NCBI GenBank assembly: GCA_963665085.2
Contig: CAXXXS010000001.1
Coordinates: 2,852,001-2,916,000, forward strand
DNA from: G963665085 sp963665085
GTDB lineage: Bacteria > Bacteroidota > Bacteroidia > Bacteroidales > JAAAOM01
DNA: 64,000 nucleotides
Direction of reading: 5' to 3'
This document shows, piece after piece, positions 54,986 to 63,361 of the stretch; positions within the stretch are counted from its first letter, which is position 1, and every line of letters begins with the position of its first letter. Below the pieces are notes generated by a model. That model made no database searches and was not told where the DNA came from. It worked only from the letters and a program-made list of their open reading frames with translations. Both the position numbers and the translations under genes were made by a program.

Positions 54986-55332
54986 GGTACATTTATCATA
55001 AAATGTTTTTTTTGTGCTTCTTTATCGCTTCATATACTAGAGATAAATTGAACGCAGCTATTGTAGCCGCCTCTTTTATTGGTGGATTGTTTTTGTTAAA
55101 CATAATATATTTTTCTTCATTAACAAAAATTTGGAAATCTAAATCAATAGAAGAAATATTGATTGTTTTTTTAATTTTAGTTTTCCTAAATATCTTTTAT
55201 TTTTTAAAAGATAAAAGGTATTTGTCGATTATAGAAAATTATAGAGGAGAAAGTAGGGGTAAACGAATTTCTTCAATCTTAATTTTTATTTTGTATATCT
55301 TATTTACTTTAGTTTCTCCAATATTTGCTTAA
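54982..55332 (+). CDS. Polytopic membrane protein, candidate immunity to tip 2
   Basis: A 116-residue protein whose ATG overlaps the stop of the tip-2 gene (ATGA), implying translational coupling. It has about four membrane segments (MFFLCFFIASYT, AAIVAASFIGGLFLLNIIYF, EILIVFLILVFLNIFYFL, ILIFILYILFTLVSPIFA). The family is unknown. The coupling and position make it the probable cognate immunity protein. A membrane immunity protein would fit a pore-forming or membrane-targeting tip. Confidence 0.6.
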   Translation: MRYIYHKMFFLCFFIASYTRDKLNAAIVAASFIGGLFLLNIIYFSSLTKIWKSKSIEEILIVFLILVFLNIFYFLKDKRYLSIIENYRGESRGKRISSILIFILYILFTLVSPIFA

Positions 55333-55540
55333 CCCTCCTGTTGCTATAGGATTAGGGATAGCAAGTCTTGGTACTAGTTCAGTTCTGCTTTATAATAACA
55401 TAGCTACTCAATATAATAATGAAACATTGAATTGGACAGCCACAAATATTATTAATGGTATCGTATCGTTTATGTTGGAAGTGCTTTTAATCCAATATTT
55501 GGAGCTATTTCAACTTGGTTATACACTGTTCCCCTGATGC
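55325..55540 (+). pseudogene. Frameshifted Rhs tip fragment ending at repeat R4
   Basis: A TTG-started frame LNPPVAIGLGIASLGTSSVL continues to about NIINGI. The coding signal then shifts into the frame VYVGSAFNPIFGAISTWLYT up to the R4 edge. The edge has four Cs instead of the five in R3, so the PPDARRLDE ending is also out of frame. This is a decayed hydrophobic tip remnant wedged between the tip-2 immunity gene and R4. Confidence 0.5.
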
Positions 55541-55758
55541 ACGTAGATTAGATGAATAAAATACAAACAAAACATCAAAGCGGTTGGGCATAGTTTTTAC
55601 TATGTCCAATCTTGCTTGGTAGCATTTGCTACCATTTAGTAACACAAAAGAATATTATTTTGTGTAATGCTGTAAAAACGATGAGAAAATTTGCCAAAGA
55701 CAAGGCAGCAAATGCTGCCATAAATAAGAAATCGTAGAGGATTCTACGATTAACGGGG
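55531..55758 (+). repeat. Structured repeat R4 (228 bp)
   Basis: A full copy from cccc (55531) to gggg (55758), closest to R3: same stem 1 (catagt/actatg) and stem 4. Stem 3 is broken by one change (ttgccaaagacaa). Its right edge joins directly to a remnant of the terminator and promoter that precede the small basic ORF. Confidence 0.88.
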
Positions 55759-55807
55759 AAAACCAGGGCTTTTTTATAACAAACCAACATGTTAACTTTG
55801 CAGTACC

Positions 55808-55978
55808 ATGAGCCGGAGTTATAAAAATAATAGTTCAGTAGTACCAAGTTGGTTTAAACGCTTGCAAATGCGTTCTCAGAAGCGAAAGCAAAAGGAAAGT
55901 GACAGGAAATTCTTTGATAACTCCGAAGCAGTGCCAGAAGCAAAATTTAAGAAATCGCACCGATGGGAATGGTTTTAG
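55808..55978 (+). CDS. Small basic protein, copy 2 (intact)
   Basis: A 56-codon ORF: MSRSYKNNSSVVPSWFKRLQ, MRSQKRKQKESDRKFFDNSE, then AVPEAKFKKSHRWEWF. It appears to be the complete form of the ORF at 52221. The -7 promoter element taactttg is 8 bases upstream. The -33 region is altered (ttttttat) because R4 has replaced upstream sequence. The stop overlaps the end of the convergent PIN-toxin gene by 4 bp. The function is unknown. Confidence 0.6.
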   Translation: MSRSYKNNSSVVPSWFKRLQMRSQKRKQKESDRKFFDNSEAVPEAKFKKSHRWEWF

Positions 55979-56355
55979 ATATCGTAAGGGTTCAAAACTT
56001 CAAGCCCTTCAATTTTATCAAAGTCTTTTGTATTGCGGGTAATAATGGTGAGTTTGTTCACTAAAGCTGTAGCGGCTATAATTGCATCAGGGAGTTTAGT
56101 TTTGTAAGCTTTCCGAATCTCAATAGCTTTTAGAATTGCAGGCTCTTCCAAAGCAAAGACCTCAGAAGTATTAATAAATTCGTTAAGGATAAGTGTTTGT
56201 TCGTTGCTTGCACCTGGCCAGGCTAAAAGTTCCATACGTATAATAACAGATATTTTGGAGTCAATGCTGTCAATAAGCTCATTGGCATTATCGGGCAATT
56301 TATTGTCCAGGTAATCAATAACGGAATTGGTATCAATTAAATATTCTTTTCCCAT
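55975..56355 (-). CDS. PIN-domain ribonuclease toxin (VapC-like)
   Basis: A 126-residue PIN-domain protein. The acidic catalytic residues are in place: LIDTNSVIDYL, RMELLAWPG, LPDAIIAATALV and ITRNTKDFDKI. It is expected to be a Mg-dependent endoribonuclease of a type II toxin-antitoxin pair. It overlaps the upstream antitoxin gene by 19 bp. It lies within the Rhs cassette array between R4 and R5, and may stabilise the array or simply be a mobile passenger. Confidence 0.9.
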   Translation of the reverse strand: MGKEYLIDTNSVIDYLDNKLPDNANELIDSIDSKISVIIRMELLAWPGASNEQTLILNEFINTSEVFALEEPAILKAIEIRKAYKTKLPDAIIAATALVNKLTIITRNTKDFDKIEGLEVLNPYDI

Positions 56356-56585
56356 CCTTCACGAGATTTTTTTACATCTTCCTGAAAATCGTTGTATTGA
56401 GCATCCGAAAGATTTAGTTTTCCTCTCAAGTTGACAATCTTTTTTTTCTTTGTTTTTTCTTCCAGTGGTAAAATAATTACTTCCACCTTATCCGCATTAA
56501 AATCATTAGGTAAACGGATGTTTAAAGAATGGCTTTTAACATCTAATATTTGTCTTATTGCTTGCATAACTTCAAAAGTATTCAT
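56337..56585 (-). CDS. Antitoxin of PIN-type toxin-antitoxin pair
   Basis: An 82-residue protein whose N-terminal half (SLNIRLPNDFNADKVEVIIL) fits an AbrB/DUF2281-like antitoxin. The charged C-terminal half (LSDAQYNDFQEDVKKSREGW) would wrap the toxin. It is first in the operon, overlapping the toxin gene by 19 bp. A 9-bp inverted repeat (56678-56707) lies ~93 bp upstream and could be an operator. Confidence 0.82.
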   Translation of the reverse strand: MNTFEVMQAIRQILDVKSHSLNIRLPNDFNADKVEVIILPLEEKTKKKKIVNLRGKLNLSDAQYNDFQEDVKKSREGWEKNI

Positions 56586-56677
56586 TATTCAATAAACACA
56601 AAGATACTGTTTAAAATGAATTAAATTATACAACTATATAGCTTCGTGTTATGTCAAACTTCAAGTTTTGGTTGAAC

Positions 56678-56707
56678 CACTGTCAATGGATGAAGACCTT
56701 GACAGTG
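56678..56707. other. 9-bp perfect inverted repeat upstream of antitoxin
   Basis: cactgtcaa (56678-56686) and ttgacagtg (56699-56707) with a 12-base spacer. It lacks a T-run. It is a possible operator for toxin-antitoxin autoregulation, though it lies rather far from the antitoxin start. Confidence 0.3.
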
Positions 56708-56755
56708 ACTAAGCGTATTTTTACACTTGACTAGAATTTAGTGTGTTAATATCAA

Positions 56756-56974
56756 CTCCCAGATATTCGTAGTTTGTCCGAATAACTAAAAACAAAACAT
56801 CAATGCGGTTGGGCGTTTGCATTTGCAACGTCCAATCTTGCTTGGTAGCATTTGCTACCATTTAGTAACACAAAAGAATATTATTTTTGGTAATGCTGTA
56901 ACAACGATGAGAAAATTTGCCAAAGGCAAGGCGCTGTAAGAAGAAATCGTAGAGGATTTTACGATTAACGGGGG
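56756..56974 (+). repeat. Structured repeat R5 (219 bp)
   Basis: The last copy, from ctccc (56756) to ggggg (56974), closest to R2: stem 1 ttgggcgtt...aacgtccaa, no stem 4, same short 9-codon ORF. It marks the downstream limit of the cassette array. Ordinary chromosomal genes follow. Confidence 0.88.
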
Positions 56975-57010
56975 AATAAAAATTTTTCAAATCGATTTTT
57001 AGTATTCTGT

Positions 57011-57050
57011 TAATCAGTATTCGGTATTTAGAAGGACCGGATACTGATTA
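57011..57050. terminator. Hairpin at end of TfoX-domain gene
   Basis: taatcagtat (57011-57020) pairs with atactgatta (57041-57050), with additional cggt/accg pairing inside. It overlaps the stop codon of the minus-strand gene. The T-rich run lies on the plus-strand side, so the direction of termination is uncertain. Confidence 0.45.
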
Positions 57051-57305
57051 TCTTTTTACTGACTTAAAAAACTCTTTAAGCTCATTTTTACGTTCCTGTG
57101 ATAAATTGTGCCAACGTATACCTTGTATAGCTCCCTCCAGTGCATAAAGCTTATTAATACAGGCCGAACAATCTATCGTGTCAAGTTTTATAAAGGCTTG
57201 TTCGCTACCAACAGCTCTTAATTCTTCAATGGTTAATATTTCGACTTCAGTAAGTTTTTTTGCCAACACAGAACCAATATTGACTTGTTTTGTTAAGCTA
57301 TTCAT
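57048..57305 (-). CDS. TfoX/Sxy C-terminal-domain protein
   Basis: An ~85-residue protein matching the TfoX C-terminal domain: NIGSVLAKKLTEVEILTIEE, LRAVGSEQAFIKL and ACINKLYALEGAIQGIRW. The N-terminal TfoX domain of the competence regulator is absent, as in many stand-alone family members. The domain is a helix-hairpin-helix-like fold; its role when alone is unknown. A start 7 codons upstream (57326) is possible. Confidence 0.85.
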   Translation of the reverse strand: MNSLTKQVNIGSVLAKKLTEVEILTIEELRAVGSEQAFIKLDTIDCSACINKLYALEGAIQGIRWHNLSQERKNELKEFFKSVKR

Positions 57306-57343
57306 TAATGTCTTATTTTTTATCAATTCATAAATTGAGTTTA

Positions 57344-57850
57344 ATGCTACGAAAAATAATTGAGAAGATTACGTTCTATTTCATCCTTTTAACCATAGTT
57401 ATAAGTTGTGCTGATAAAACTGAACGTGAAACAGATAGTAAGAAAACCGATAATATCGTTTATGATTCTATATTGGCGAAAAAATTAAATGCGGATGAGT
57501 ATGGAATGGGAACCTATGTAATAGCATTCTTAAAACGAGGCCCCAATCGTCCAGAAGATCCGGCAAAAAGCGATTCTCTTCAAAAAGAGCACTTGAAAAA
57601 TATAGAACGATTAGCAAATAAAGGAAAATTATTACTTGCCGGTCCTTTTTTAGATAACGGCGATTTACGAGGTATTTATATTTTTGATGTAGAAACTATA
57701 GAAGAAGCAAAGAGACTAACAGAAACAGATCCTGCAATTCAATATGGTTCTTTAGTGATGGAATTACATGCATGGTACGGATCGGCTGCCATAAGGGAAA
57801 TTAATACCATCCATTCTAAAATACAAAAAAGTGGTGTTGTAGAGGAATAA
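57344..57850 (+). CDS. YCII-domain lipoprotein
   Basis: Start at 57344 (MLRKIIEKITFYFILLTIVI, lipobox SC at ~22); an upstream start would place 18 residues over the divergent gene. The ~168-residue protein carries a YciI-like dimeric alpha-beta barrel: VIAFLKRGPNR, LLAGPFLDNGDLRGIYIFDV and DPAIQYGSLVMELHAWYGSA. The domain family is small and its biochemical role is mostly unknown. An exported lipoprotein version is a common variant in Bacteroidota. Confidence 0.8.
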   Translation: MLRKIIEKITFYFILLTIVISCADKTERETDSKKTDNIVYDSILAKKLNADEYGMGTYVIAFLKRGPNRPEDPAKSDSLQKEHLKNIERLANKGKLLLAGPFLDNGDLRGIYIFDVETIEEAKRLTETDPAIQYGSLVMELHAWYGSAAIREINTIHSKIQKSGVVEE

Positions 57851-57922
57851 CTGCCTGAATTTTATTAAGAGCAGAATACTATCAAAAGAGTAGAAATCTT
57901 TGTAAACACATAGGTTTTAATT

Positions 57923-58579
57923 TTAAAGTATTTCCATATCAATTAAATACTCCTGAATAATGATAGTGTCTTTATGGTTAAATGCCCTCTCTTCTAAATT
58001 TTTAAAAGAATTATTAATTTCTTTAACTAAATATCCAGAATAATTAATGAAAAAATCGAACATGGGGATACTAAGTTTGCCTTTATTTTTAATTGCATAT
58101 AAGCATTCTTTTGACTCAACTAAAATTTTATAAGCACTTCCTGACGCACAAGGAGTCTCCAAATAGTATGTAGGAATATATTCCTGAGCTTTTAATATAT
58201 CATAAGGAAGCCACGTATATCCTTTTACAGTTGTATCTTGTTTCTCCCAATAAACTAATCCATTATTTTCTAATACATTTCTTGGTTTTGCTTCTTTAAC
58301 TCCATCAATAATTATTTCGACAGAATCTTTTGTGATATAAGTGCAAACTATTTTACCTTTAAGATCTTCATTACTAACAGCATTTAGCTGGTATTTGTAT
58401 CTCTGCACAATATCATATTTTAATGACTCCGATGTAATCTCACCATCTGTTGTGAAAATTCGAAGGCTATATTCTGATACAGTTTTTGTTGAGAAGGTTA
58501 CAGGATAATCTATTGTGTCTTTTTCGCATGAGAACAAGGTAAATGATAGAAAAGAAAATATAATTAATAATTTTTTCAT
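57923..58579 (-). CDS. Hypothetical lipoprotein
   Basis: A 218-residue lipoprotein (MKKLLIIFSFLSFTLFSC, Cys 18). No recognised domain. The body is beta-strand-rich with a single pair of cysteines besides the lipobox (LETPCASGSAYK, ESKECLYAIK) that could form a disulfide. It is monocistronic. The 404 bases between it and the next gene (58580-58983) show no gene or clear regulatory element. Confidence 0.65.
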   Translation of the reverse strand: MKKLLIIFSFLSFTLFSCEKDTIDYPVTFSTKTVSEYSLRIFTTDGEITSESLKYDIVQRYKYQLNAVSNEDLKGKIVCTYITKDSVEIIIDGVKEAKPRNVLENNGLVYWEKQDTTVKGYTWLPYDILKAQEYIPTYYLETPCASGSAYKILVESKECLYAIKNKGKLSIPMFDFFINYSGYLVKEINNSFKNLEERAFNHKDTIIIQEYLIDMEIL

Positions 58580-58983
58580 TTTATACTATTAAATCAATTG
58601 ATAAAAAAGGATTTATACACGGCTAATATATAATAATAGCTAATTTTTAGAGTAGTGATGTGAAAATTTTAAATCTATAAAAGAAGAGAATTTTACTTAT
58701 ACTTTTCAAAATAAATAGATAAGAATTCTACCACATTGGTCACTTCAATTGATAGTTTGTCCACTTTAACAGGAACCTTCTTCTAATATGGTTTAACTGG
58801 TATCACCTTTGTGATGTCAATCAAGAAAGGTAAAATGTGTTGGATGAATGTAAAAAACAATTTCTTCGTCCATCGAGAATGATGGATATCTATTCTAAAA
58901 TTTATTTCATAGTTTGATTGGTTCTGGTAATATATTCTTACCCAAGTGTAATCTTGTTGTTTTTTGGATTAAACATATAAAAT

Positions 58984-61299
58984 ATGAAATCATCGAAAAT
59001 TATTATTCTTTTTTTATTACTATTGATTACTCTATACACACAAGCCCAAGAATCATATACAATAAGTGGATACATCACTGATGATAAAAGTGGGGAAAGT
59101 TTAATTGGCGCAACAATAATAATTGAAGAATTATCAGGAAAAGGAACAGTAACCAATACATATGGTTTTTATTCGATTACGTTACCTTCCGGAAATTATC
59201 ATGTTGTAGCGCAGTTTATTGGATATGAGTCTAATAAAAAGTTGGTAAACTTAAATAAATCATTAAAAATAGATTTTAGCCTTAAAGAAGAAACGAAAGA
59301 ACTGGAAGAAGCCGTTATTACTAGCCGTGCAAGAAATGAAAATGTAATCCAAACACAGACGGGTATGCAGAAATTAAGTGTTAATGAGATTAAAAGTATT
59401 CCTGTTTTATTTGGAGAAAAAGATATATTAAAAACGATACAGCTGTTACCAGGTGTAAAATCAACAGGGGAGGGTAGTAGTGGTTTTAATGTACGGGGAG
59501 GTGCATCCGACCAAAATTTAATTTTGTTGGATGAATCTACCGTATATAATGCTTCTCACTTAATGGGATTTTTCTCAGTTTTTAATTCCGATGCAGTTAA
59601 AGATATGTCTATTTACAAAGGAAATGAGCCTGCAGAATACGGAGGAAGGTTATCTTCTGTTCTTGATATTATTACGAAAGATGGTAACAGCAAGGAGTAC
59701 AGCATAAGTGGAGGATTAGGATTAATTTCTTCGAGACTTACTTTTGAAGGTCCTTTGATAAAAGATAAAAGTTCATTTATTGTTTCAGCAAGGCGTACAT
59801 ACCTCGATTTATTCCTGAGATTATCATCAGATGATGATATCAATTCAACAAAGCTGTATTTCTATGATATTAATGCCAAAACAAACTATAAAATAAATGA
59901 TAAAAACAGGATATTCTTATCAGGATATTTTGGTCAAGATGCGATGGGAATGAGTTCGTTTGGAATAGATTGGGGAAATGGTACCGGAACTTTCCGGTGG
60001 AATCATCTATTTTCTAATCGTCTGTTTTCTAATACGTCATTAATATTCAGTAATTATTATTATAAAATAAATATCAAATCCGATGAGGAAATGAATATTA
60101 TTTCCAGAATACAGGATTATGGTGTGAAACAGAGCTACCAGTTTTTTATGGGAAACAACAACTATATAAAATTTGGATTTAGTTCTATTTATCATAGAAT
60201 TGTACCAGGTGCAATAACTAGTACAGGTGATGTTCAACTGGATGACCTTACTAATAAATATTCCCTTGAAAATTCTATTTATTTTTCACATAAACAAAAA
60301 ATTTTCGAAAGGTTAAGTGTAGAATATGGACTTCGTTTTAGTTCTTTCAGCCCTCTTGGCCCTGGTAACTTTTATACGTACGATGAAGAAGGAAATACTA
60401 TCGATACAGCAAAATATTCTTCAAATGAGGTTGTTACGACTTATAATAATCTGGAACCACGTGTAACATTTAATTTCACCCTAAATAAAGAAAGTTCTAT
60501 TAAAGCGGCTTATGCACGTAATGTTCAGAATCTTCACCTTTTAAGTAATTCAACTTCAGGTAATTCAACAGACTTATGGATTCCAAGTAGTAATAATGTA
60601 AAACCAGAGATTGCTGATCAATTTTCATTGGGGTACTACAGAAATTTTGGTAAAAACGTGTATGAGTTTTCTGTTGAGATGTATTACAAAGACATGCAAA
60701 ACCAAATTGATTATAAAAATGGTGCTGAGTTAAATTATAATGAGAATGTTGAATCTCAGATTTTATTCGGTTATGGAAGGGCTTATGGAACAGAATTTTA
60801 TATAAAAAAGAAACAAGGAAAGTTTAATGGATGGATTAGTTATACTTTATCTCGAACAGAACGAAAATTCGATGAAATAAATAACGGCGATTTTTATCCT
60901 GCAAGGCAGGATAGAACCCATGATATATCTATTGTTGGGATGTATGACTTAAACAAAAAATGGACTTTTTCTGCAACCTGGGTATACAACACAGGTAATG
61001 CAGTTACTTATCCAAATGGGAAATATGAGATTGATGGAAAAACGATAATGCTTTACTCTGAACGCAATGCGGAACGTATGCCGGCATATCACCGCCTGGA
61101 TCTGGGAGCTACAAGAGAATCGAAAAAAAAAGACAGATTTGAATCCAGCTGGTCTTTCTCTGTATACAATTATTATTCTCGCGATAATGCATATACAATT
61201 ACGTTCCGCGATAGTGAAACAAACTCAGACCGAACGGAAGTAGTACTTACCTCTCTTTTTAAATTTATCCCCTCAGTAACTTATAATTTTAAATTTTAA
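58984..61299 (+). CDS. TonB-dependent receptor with carboxypeptidase-like domain
   Basis: A 771-residue outer-membrane receptor: signal (MKSSKIIILFLLLLITLYTQA), CarboxypepD_reg domain (SGYITDDKSGESLIGATIII), and plug with GVKSTGEGSSGFNVRGGASD and VFNSDAVKDMSIYKGNEPAEYGGRLSSV (quoted parts adjoin). The barrel ends in FIPSVTYNFKF. It is smaller than the SusC type and lacks STN. Linkage to a DUF4249 lipoprotein 6 bp downstream is the usual arrangement for this receptor group. Its ligand is unknown. Confidence 0.92.
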   Translation: MKSSKIIILFLLLLITLYTQAQESYTISGYITDDKSGESLIGATIIIEELSGKGTVTNTYGFYSITLPSGNYHVVAQFIGYESNKKLVNLNKSLKIDFSLKEETKELEEAVITSRARNENVIQTQTGMQKLSVNEIKSIPVLFGEKDILKTIQLLPGVKSTGEGSSGFNVRGGASDQNLILLDESTVYNASHLMGFFSVFNSDAVKDMSIYKGNEPAEYGGRLSSVLDIITKDGNSKEYSISGGLGLISSRLTFEGPLIKDKSSFIVSARRTYLDLFLRLSSDDDINSTKLYFYDINAKTNYKINDKNRIFLSGYFGQDAMGMSSFGIDWGNGTGTFRWNHLFSNRLFSNTSLIFSNYYYKINIKSDEEMNIISRIQDYGVKQSYQFFMGNNNYIKFGFSSIYHRIVPGAITSTGDVQLDDLTNKYSLENSIYFSHKQKIFERLSVEYGLRFSSFSPLGPGNFYTYDEEGNTIDTAKYSSNEVVTTYNNLEPRVTFNFTLNKESSIKAAYARNVQNLHLLSNSTSGNSTDLWIPSSNNVKPEIADQFSLGYYRNFGKNVYEFSVEMYYKDMQNQIDYKNGAELNYNENVESQILFGYGRAYGTEFYIKKKQGKFNGWISYTLSRTERKFDEINNGDFYPARQDRTHDISIVGMYDLNKKWTFSATWVYNTGNAVTYPNGKYEIDGKTIMLYSERNAERMPAYHRLDLGATRESKKKDRFESSWSFSVYNYYSRDNAYTITFRDSETNSDRTEVVLTSLFKFIPSVTYNFKF

Positions 61300-61305
61300 T
61301 GAAGG

Positions 61306-62094
61306 ATGAAAAACATCAGTATACTTTTAATATTTCTAGCAATAATTCAGCAATCATGCCAGCGGGTAATTGATCTTGATTTAGAATCAATTGAATCTAG
61401 AATTGTTATACAAGGAAATATTTACAATGAATCTGGTCCTTATACAGTGGAGATTTCCAGGTCAGTAGACTTTGATGAAAAAAATGAATATCCCCAGGTA
61501 TATGGAGCTTTTGTAACAATTTCCGATAATTCTGGAGTTATTGATACGCTTGAAGAAACAAGTACAGGAATATATACTACTTCTAAACTTGAAGGAGTTC
61601 CGGGAAGGACATATACTTTATCGGTGAATCTGGATGATGAAATATATACAGCAAGTTCTACAATGCCAGATCCTGTAGATATTGACTCAATATATGTTGA
61701 TGAAAGTACAATGTCAGATGAATATGAAGTTTTTATTGATTTTGTAGATCCTGCAAATATTGAGAATTATTATCGAATTGTAAAGTTTATTAACAGTAAA
61801 CAAATGGATGAATTCTATACTATCTCAGATGATTTATATGAAGGAGATACAATTACTTATTCTCCTGTTTCAATGGGAATGAACAGAGACGAAATTGATA
61901 CTGGAGATAAGGTAACTATCTGGCTGGAAGCAGTAGATGAGGATGTCTATGAATATTTCAGAACAGCAAGTGGAGATGCCAGTCAATCCGCTTCTCCTTC
62001 TAATCCAGTATCCAATATTACAAATGGAGCCTTAGGATATTTTAATGCATGTTCCGTTACAAAAGAAGTATACAGAGTTCCTCTGCTAGATTAA
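61306..62094 (+). CDS. DUF4249 lipoprotein
   Basis: A 262-residue lipoprotein (MKNISILLIFLAIIQQSC, Cys 18) matching DUF4249: CQRVIDLDLESIESRIVIQG, PYTVEISRSVDFD, GVPGRTYTLSVNLDDE and the Cys-containing C-terminal GYFNACSVTKEVYRV. It is the surface partner of the preceding TonB receptor and probably plays a SusD-like capping or ligand-binding role. That role is inferred from gene pairing. Confidence 0.88.
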   Translation: MKNISILLIFLAIIQQSCQRVIDLDLESIESRIVIQGNIYNESGPYTVEISRSVDFDEKNEYPQVYGAFVTISDNSGVIDTLEETSTGIYTTSKLEGVPGRTYTLSVNLDDEIYTASSTMPDPVDIDSIYVDESTMSDEYEVFIDFVDPANIENYYRIVKFINSKQMDEFYTISDDLYEGDTITYSPVSMGMNRDEIDTGDKVTIWLEAVDEDVYEYFRTASGDASQSASPSNPVSNITNGALGYFNACSVTKEVYRVPLLD

Positions 62095-62138
62095 GAGATA
62101 GTAGATTTTTAGTTTTGAATGATTATAACTCCTATTTT

Positions 62139-63287
62139 ATGAATGTATTAATTAGAAAAGGAAATTCTTTAATAAAAAGAGTGCTTTCCACATTCTCTTT
62201 TACAATTCTGGTTTTAAATATTTTGTCTGGACAAAACTTTGAATATTTCAATGAGACAGAAAATTTGCATCCTCTGGTAGTAATGCTGAGTCAGGATGTT
62301 TTAGTAGAAAATATGGGTGATTCAATACAAAATCTTTGTGGTAGCTCAAAGTCATCATTTTTATTAGTAAATGCATCACAAGTGTCAATAAATGGAATCG
62401 TAGATTCTATTAACATAGTAATAAACCAGGAAGAAAGTATTGATAAAACCAGAATCTATTTAATAGTTGTTGGTAATAAGGTTTTTTTTGATAAGTATAA
62501 ACAGTTGTCAAATAGATTGTTCCCGTCTAAATATTATATTCAAACAGGACCTCCAATAGTTGATTCGACAGAATTTAAAGTTGTACGATATAACAAAATG
62601 AATCTAAAAGAAATTGTCAGTGCTCAAAGTAAAACTAAATTATGGCAATTTGATTTGGATCAACTCAAAAAAATATCAATAGCTGAATTAGAACCTAATA
62701 ATAGGGCATGGGAAGTTGGAGTAGGTTATTCAAGACATTATCCAGGTCCCATTAAAACAGATGATGAATTTCCACGAGTAATATCTGCAGTTGAATTTCA
62801 GATAGCGAAAAATTTAAATGAGAAATATAAGATTTGGAGTTCCTTAGCATTTAATCAGATTATGTTTTTGAATAAAAAGAAAGGAGACATGGATCCTATG
62901 GATATTGATATAAATAAAGAAATATCAGAGTCAATGATGTTTACAAGAAGCTTAAGTTTAACTCGTTTTTTTTATGTAACACAATCAAACGGATTTAAAC
63001 CTTACATGTCGCTGGGATTTTCACATACTCATTTATCATTAATATATGCAGAGATAAAAGGGAGTAATCCAGACATGGAAATGAAACAATACTCGTGTGG
63101 TAGTTTAATGTTTAGTCCGGGATTAGAAATAAATTTGTCAGATCAATTAAGGTTAAATGTTAGAACTTCATATCACATTTCACTAAATTCATACAATACA
63201 ATGAATAATTTTAATATGACCTTTGCATTAAGTTATCTAATTCAGCGAAAGGGAGAACCTTATTATGAATATTTTAGGCTGAAATAG
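62139..63287 (+). CDS. Outer-membrane beta-barrel-like protein of unknown function
   Basis: Start at 62139 (MNVLIRKGNSLIKRVLSTFS) giving a signal-like N-terminus ending near LSGQ. The upstream ATG at 62049 lies inside the DUF4249 gene. Of ~382 residues, the first half is a mixed domain and the second half has alternating strands ending in a terminal aromatic region (MTFALSYLIQRKGEPYYEYF), as in outer-membrane proteins. The family is not recognised. It is probably in one operon with the receptor and DUF4249 genes, 44 bp downstream. Confidence 0.65.
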   Translation: MNVLIRKGNSLIKRVLSTFSFTILVLNILSGQNFEYFNETENLHPLVVMLSQDVLVENMGDSIQNLCGSSKSSFLLVNASQVSINGIVDSINIVINQEESIDKTRIYLIVVGNKVFFDKYKQLSNRLFPSKYYIQTGPPIVDSTEFKVVRYNKMNLKEIVSAQSKTKLWQFDLDQLKKISIAELEPNNRAWEVGVGYSRHYPGPIKTDDEFPRVISAVEFQIAKNLNEKYKIWSSLAFNQIMFLNKKKGDMDPMDIDINKEISESMMFTRSLSLTRFFYVTQSNGFKPYMSLGFSHTHLSLIYAEIKGSNPDMEMKQYSCGSLMFSPGLEINLSDQLRLNVRTSYHISLNSYNTMNNFNMTFALSYLIQRKGEPYYEYFRLK

Positions 63288-63361
63288 AATTAGAGCTATT
63301 AATCATATAAACTCTAAATTATGAATTGTATGAGATATTTGAAATTATTAGTTTTATACTG

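Noticed and set aside
52739..56974. CRISPR array, because of regularly recurring repeats
   Set aside because: Repeats are ~220 bp with hairpins and spacers of hundreds to thousands of bases; no cas genes.
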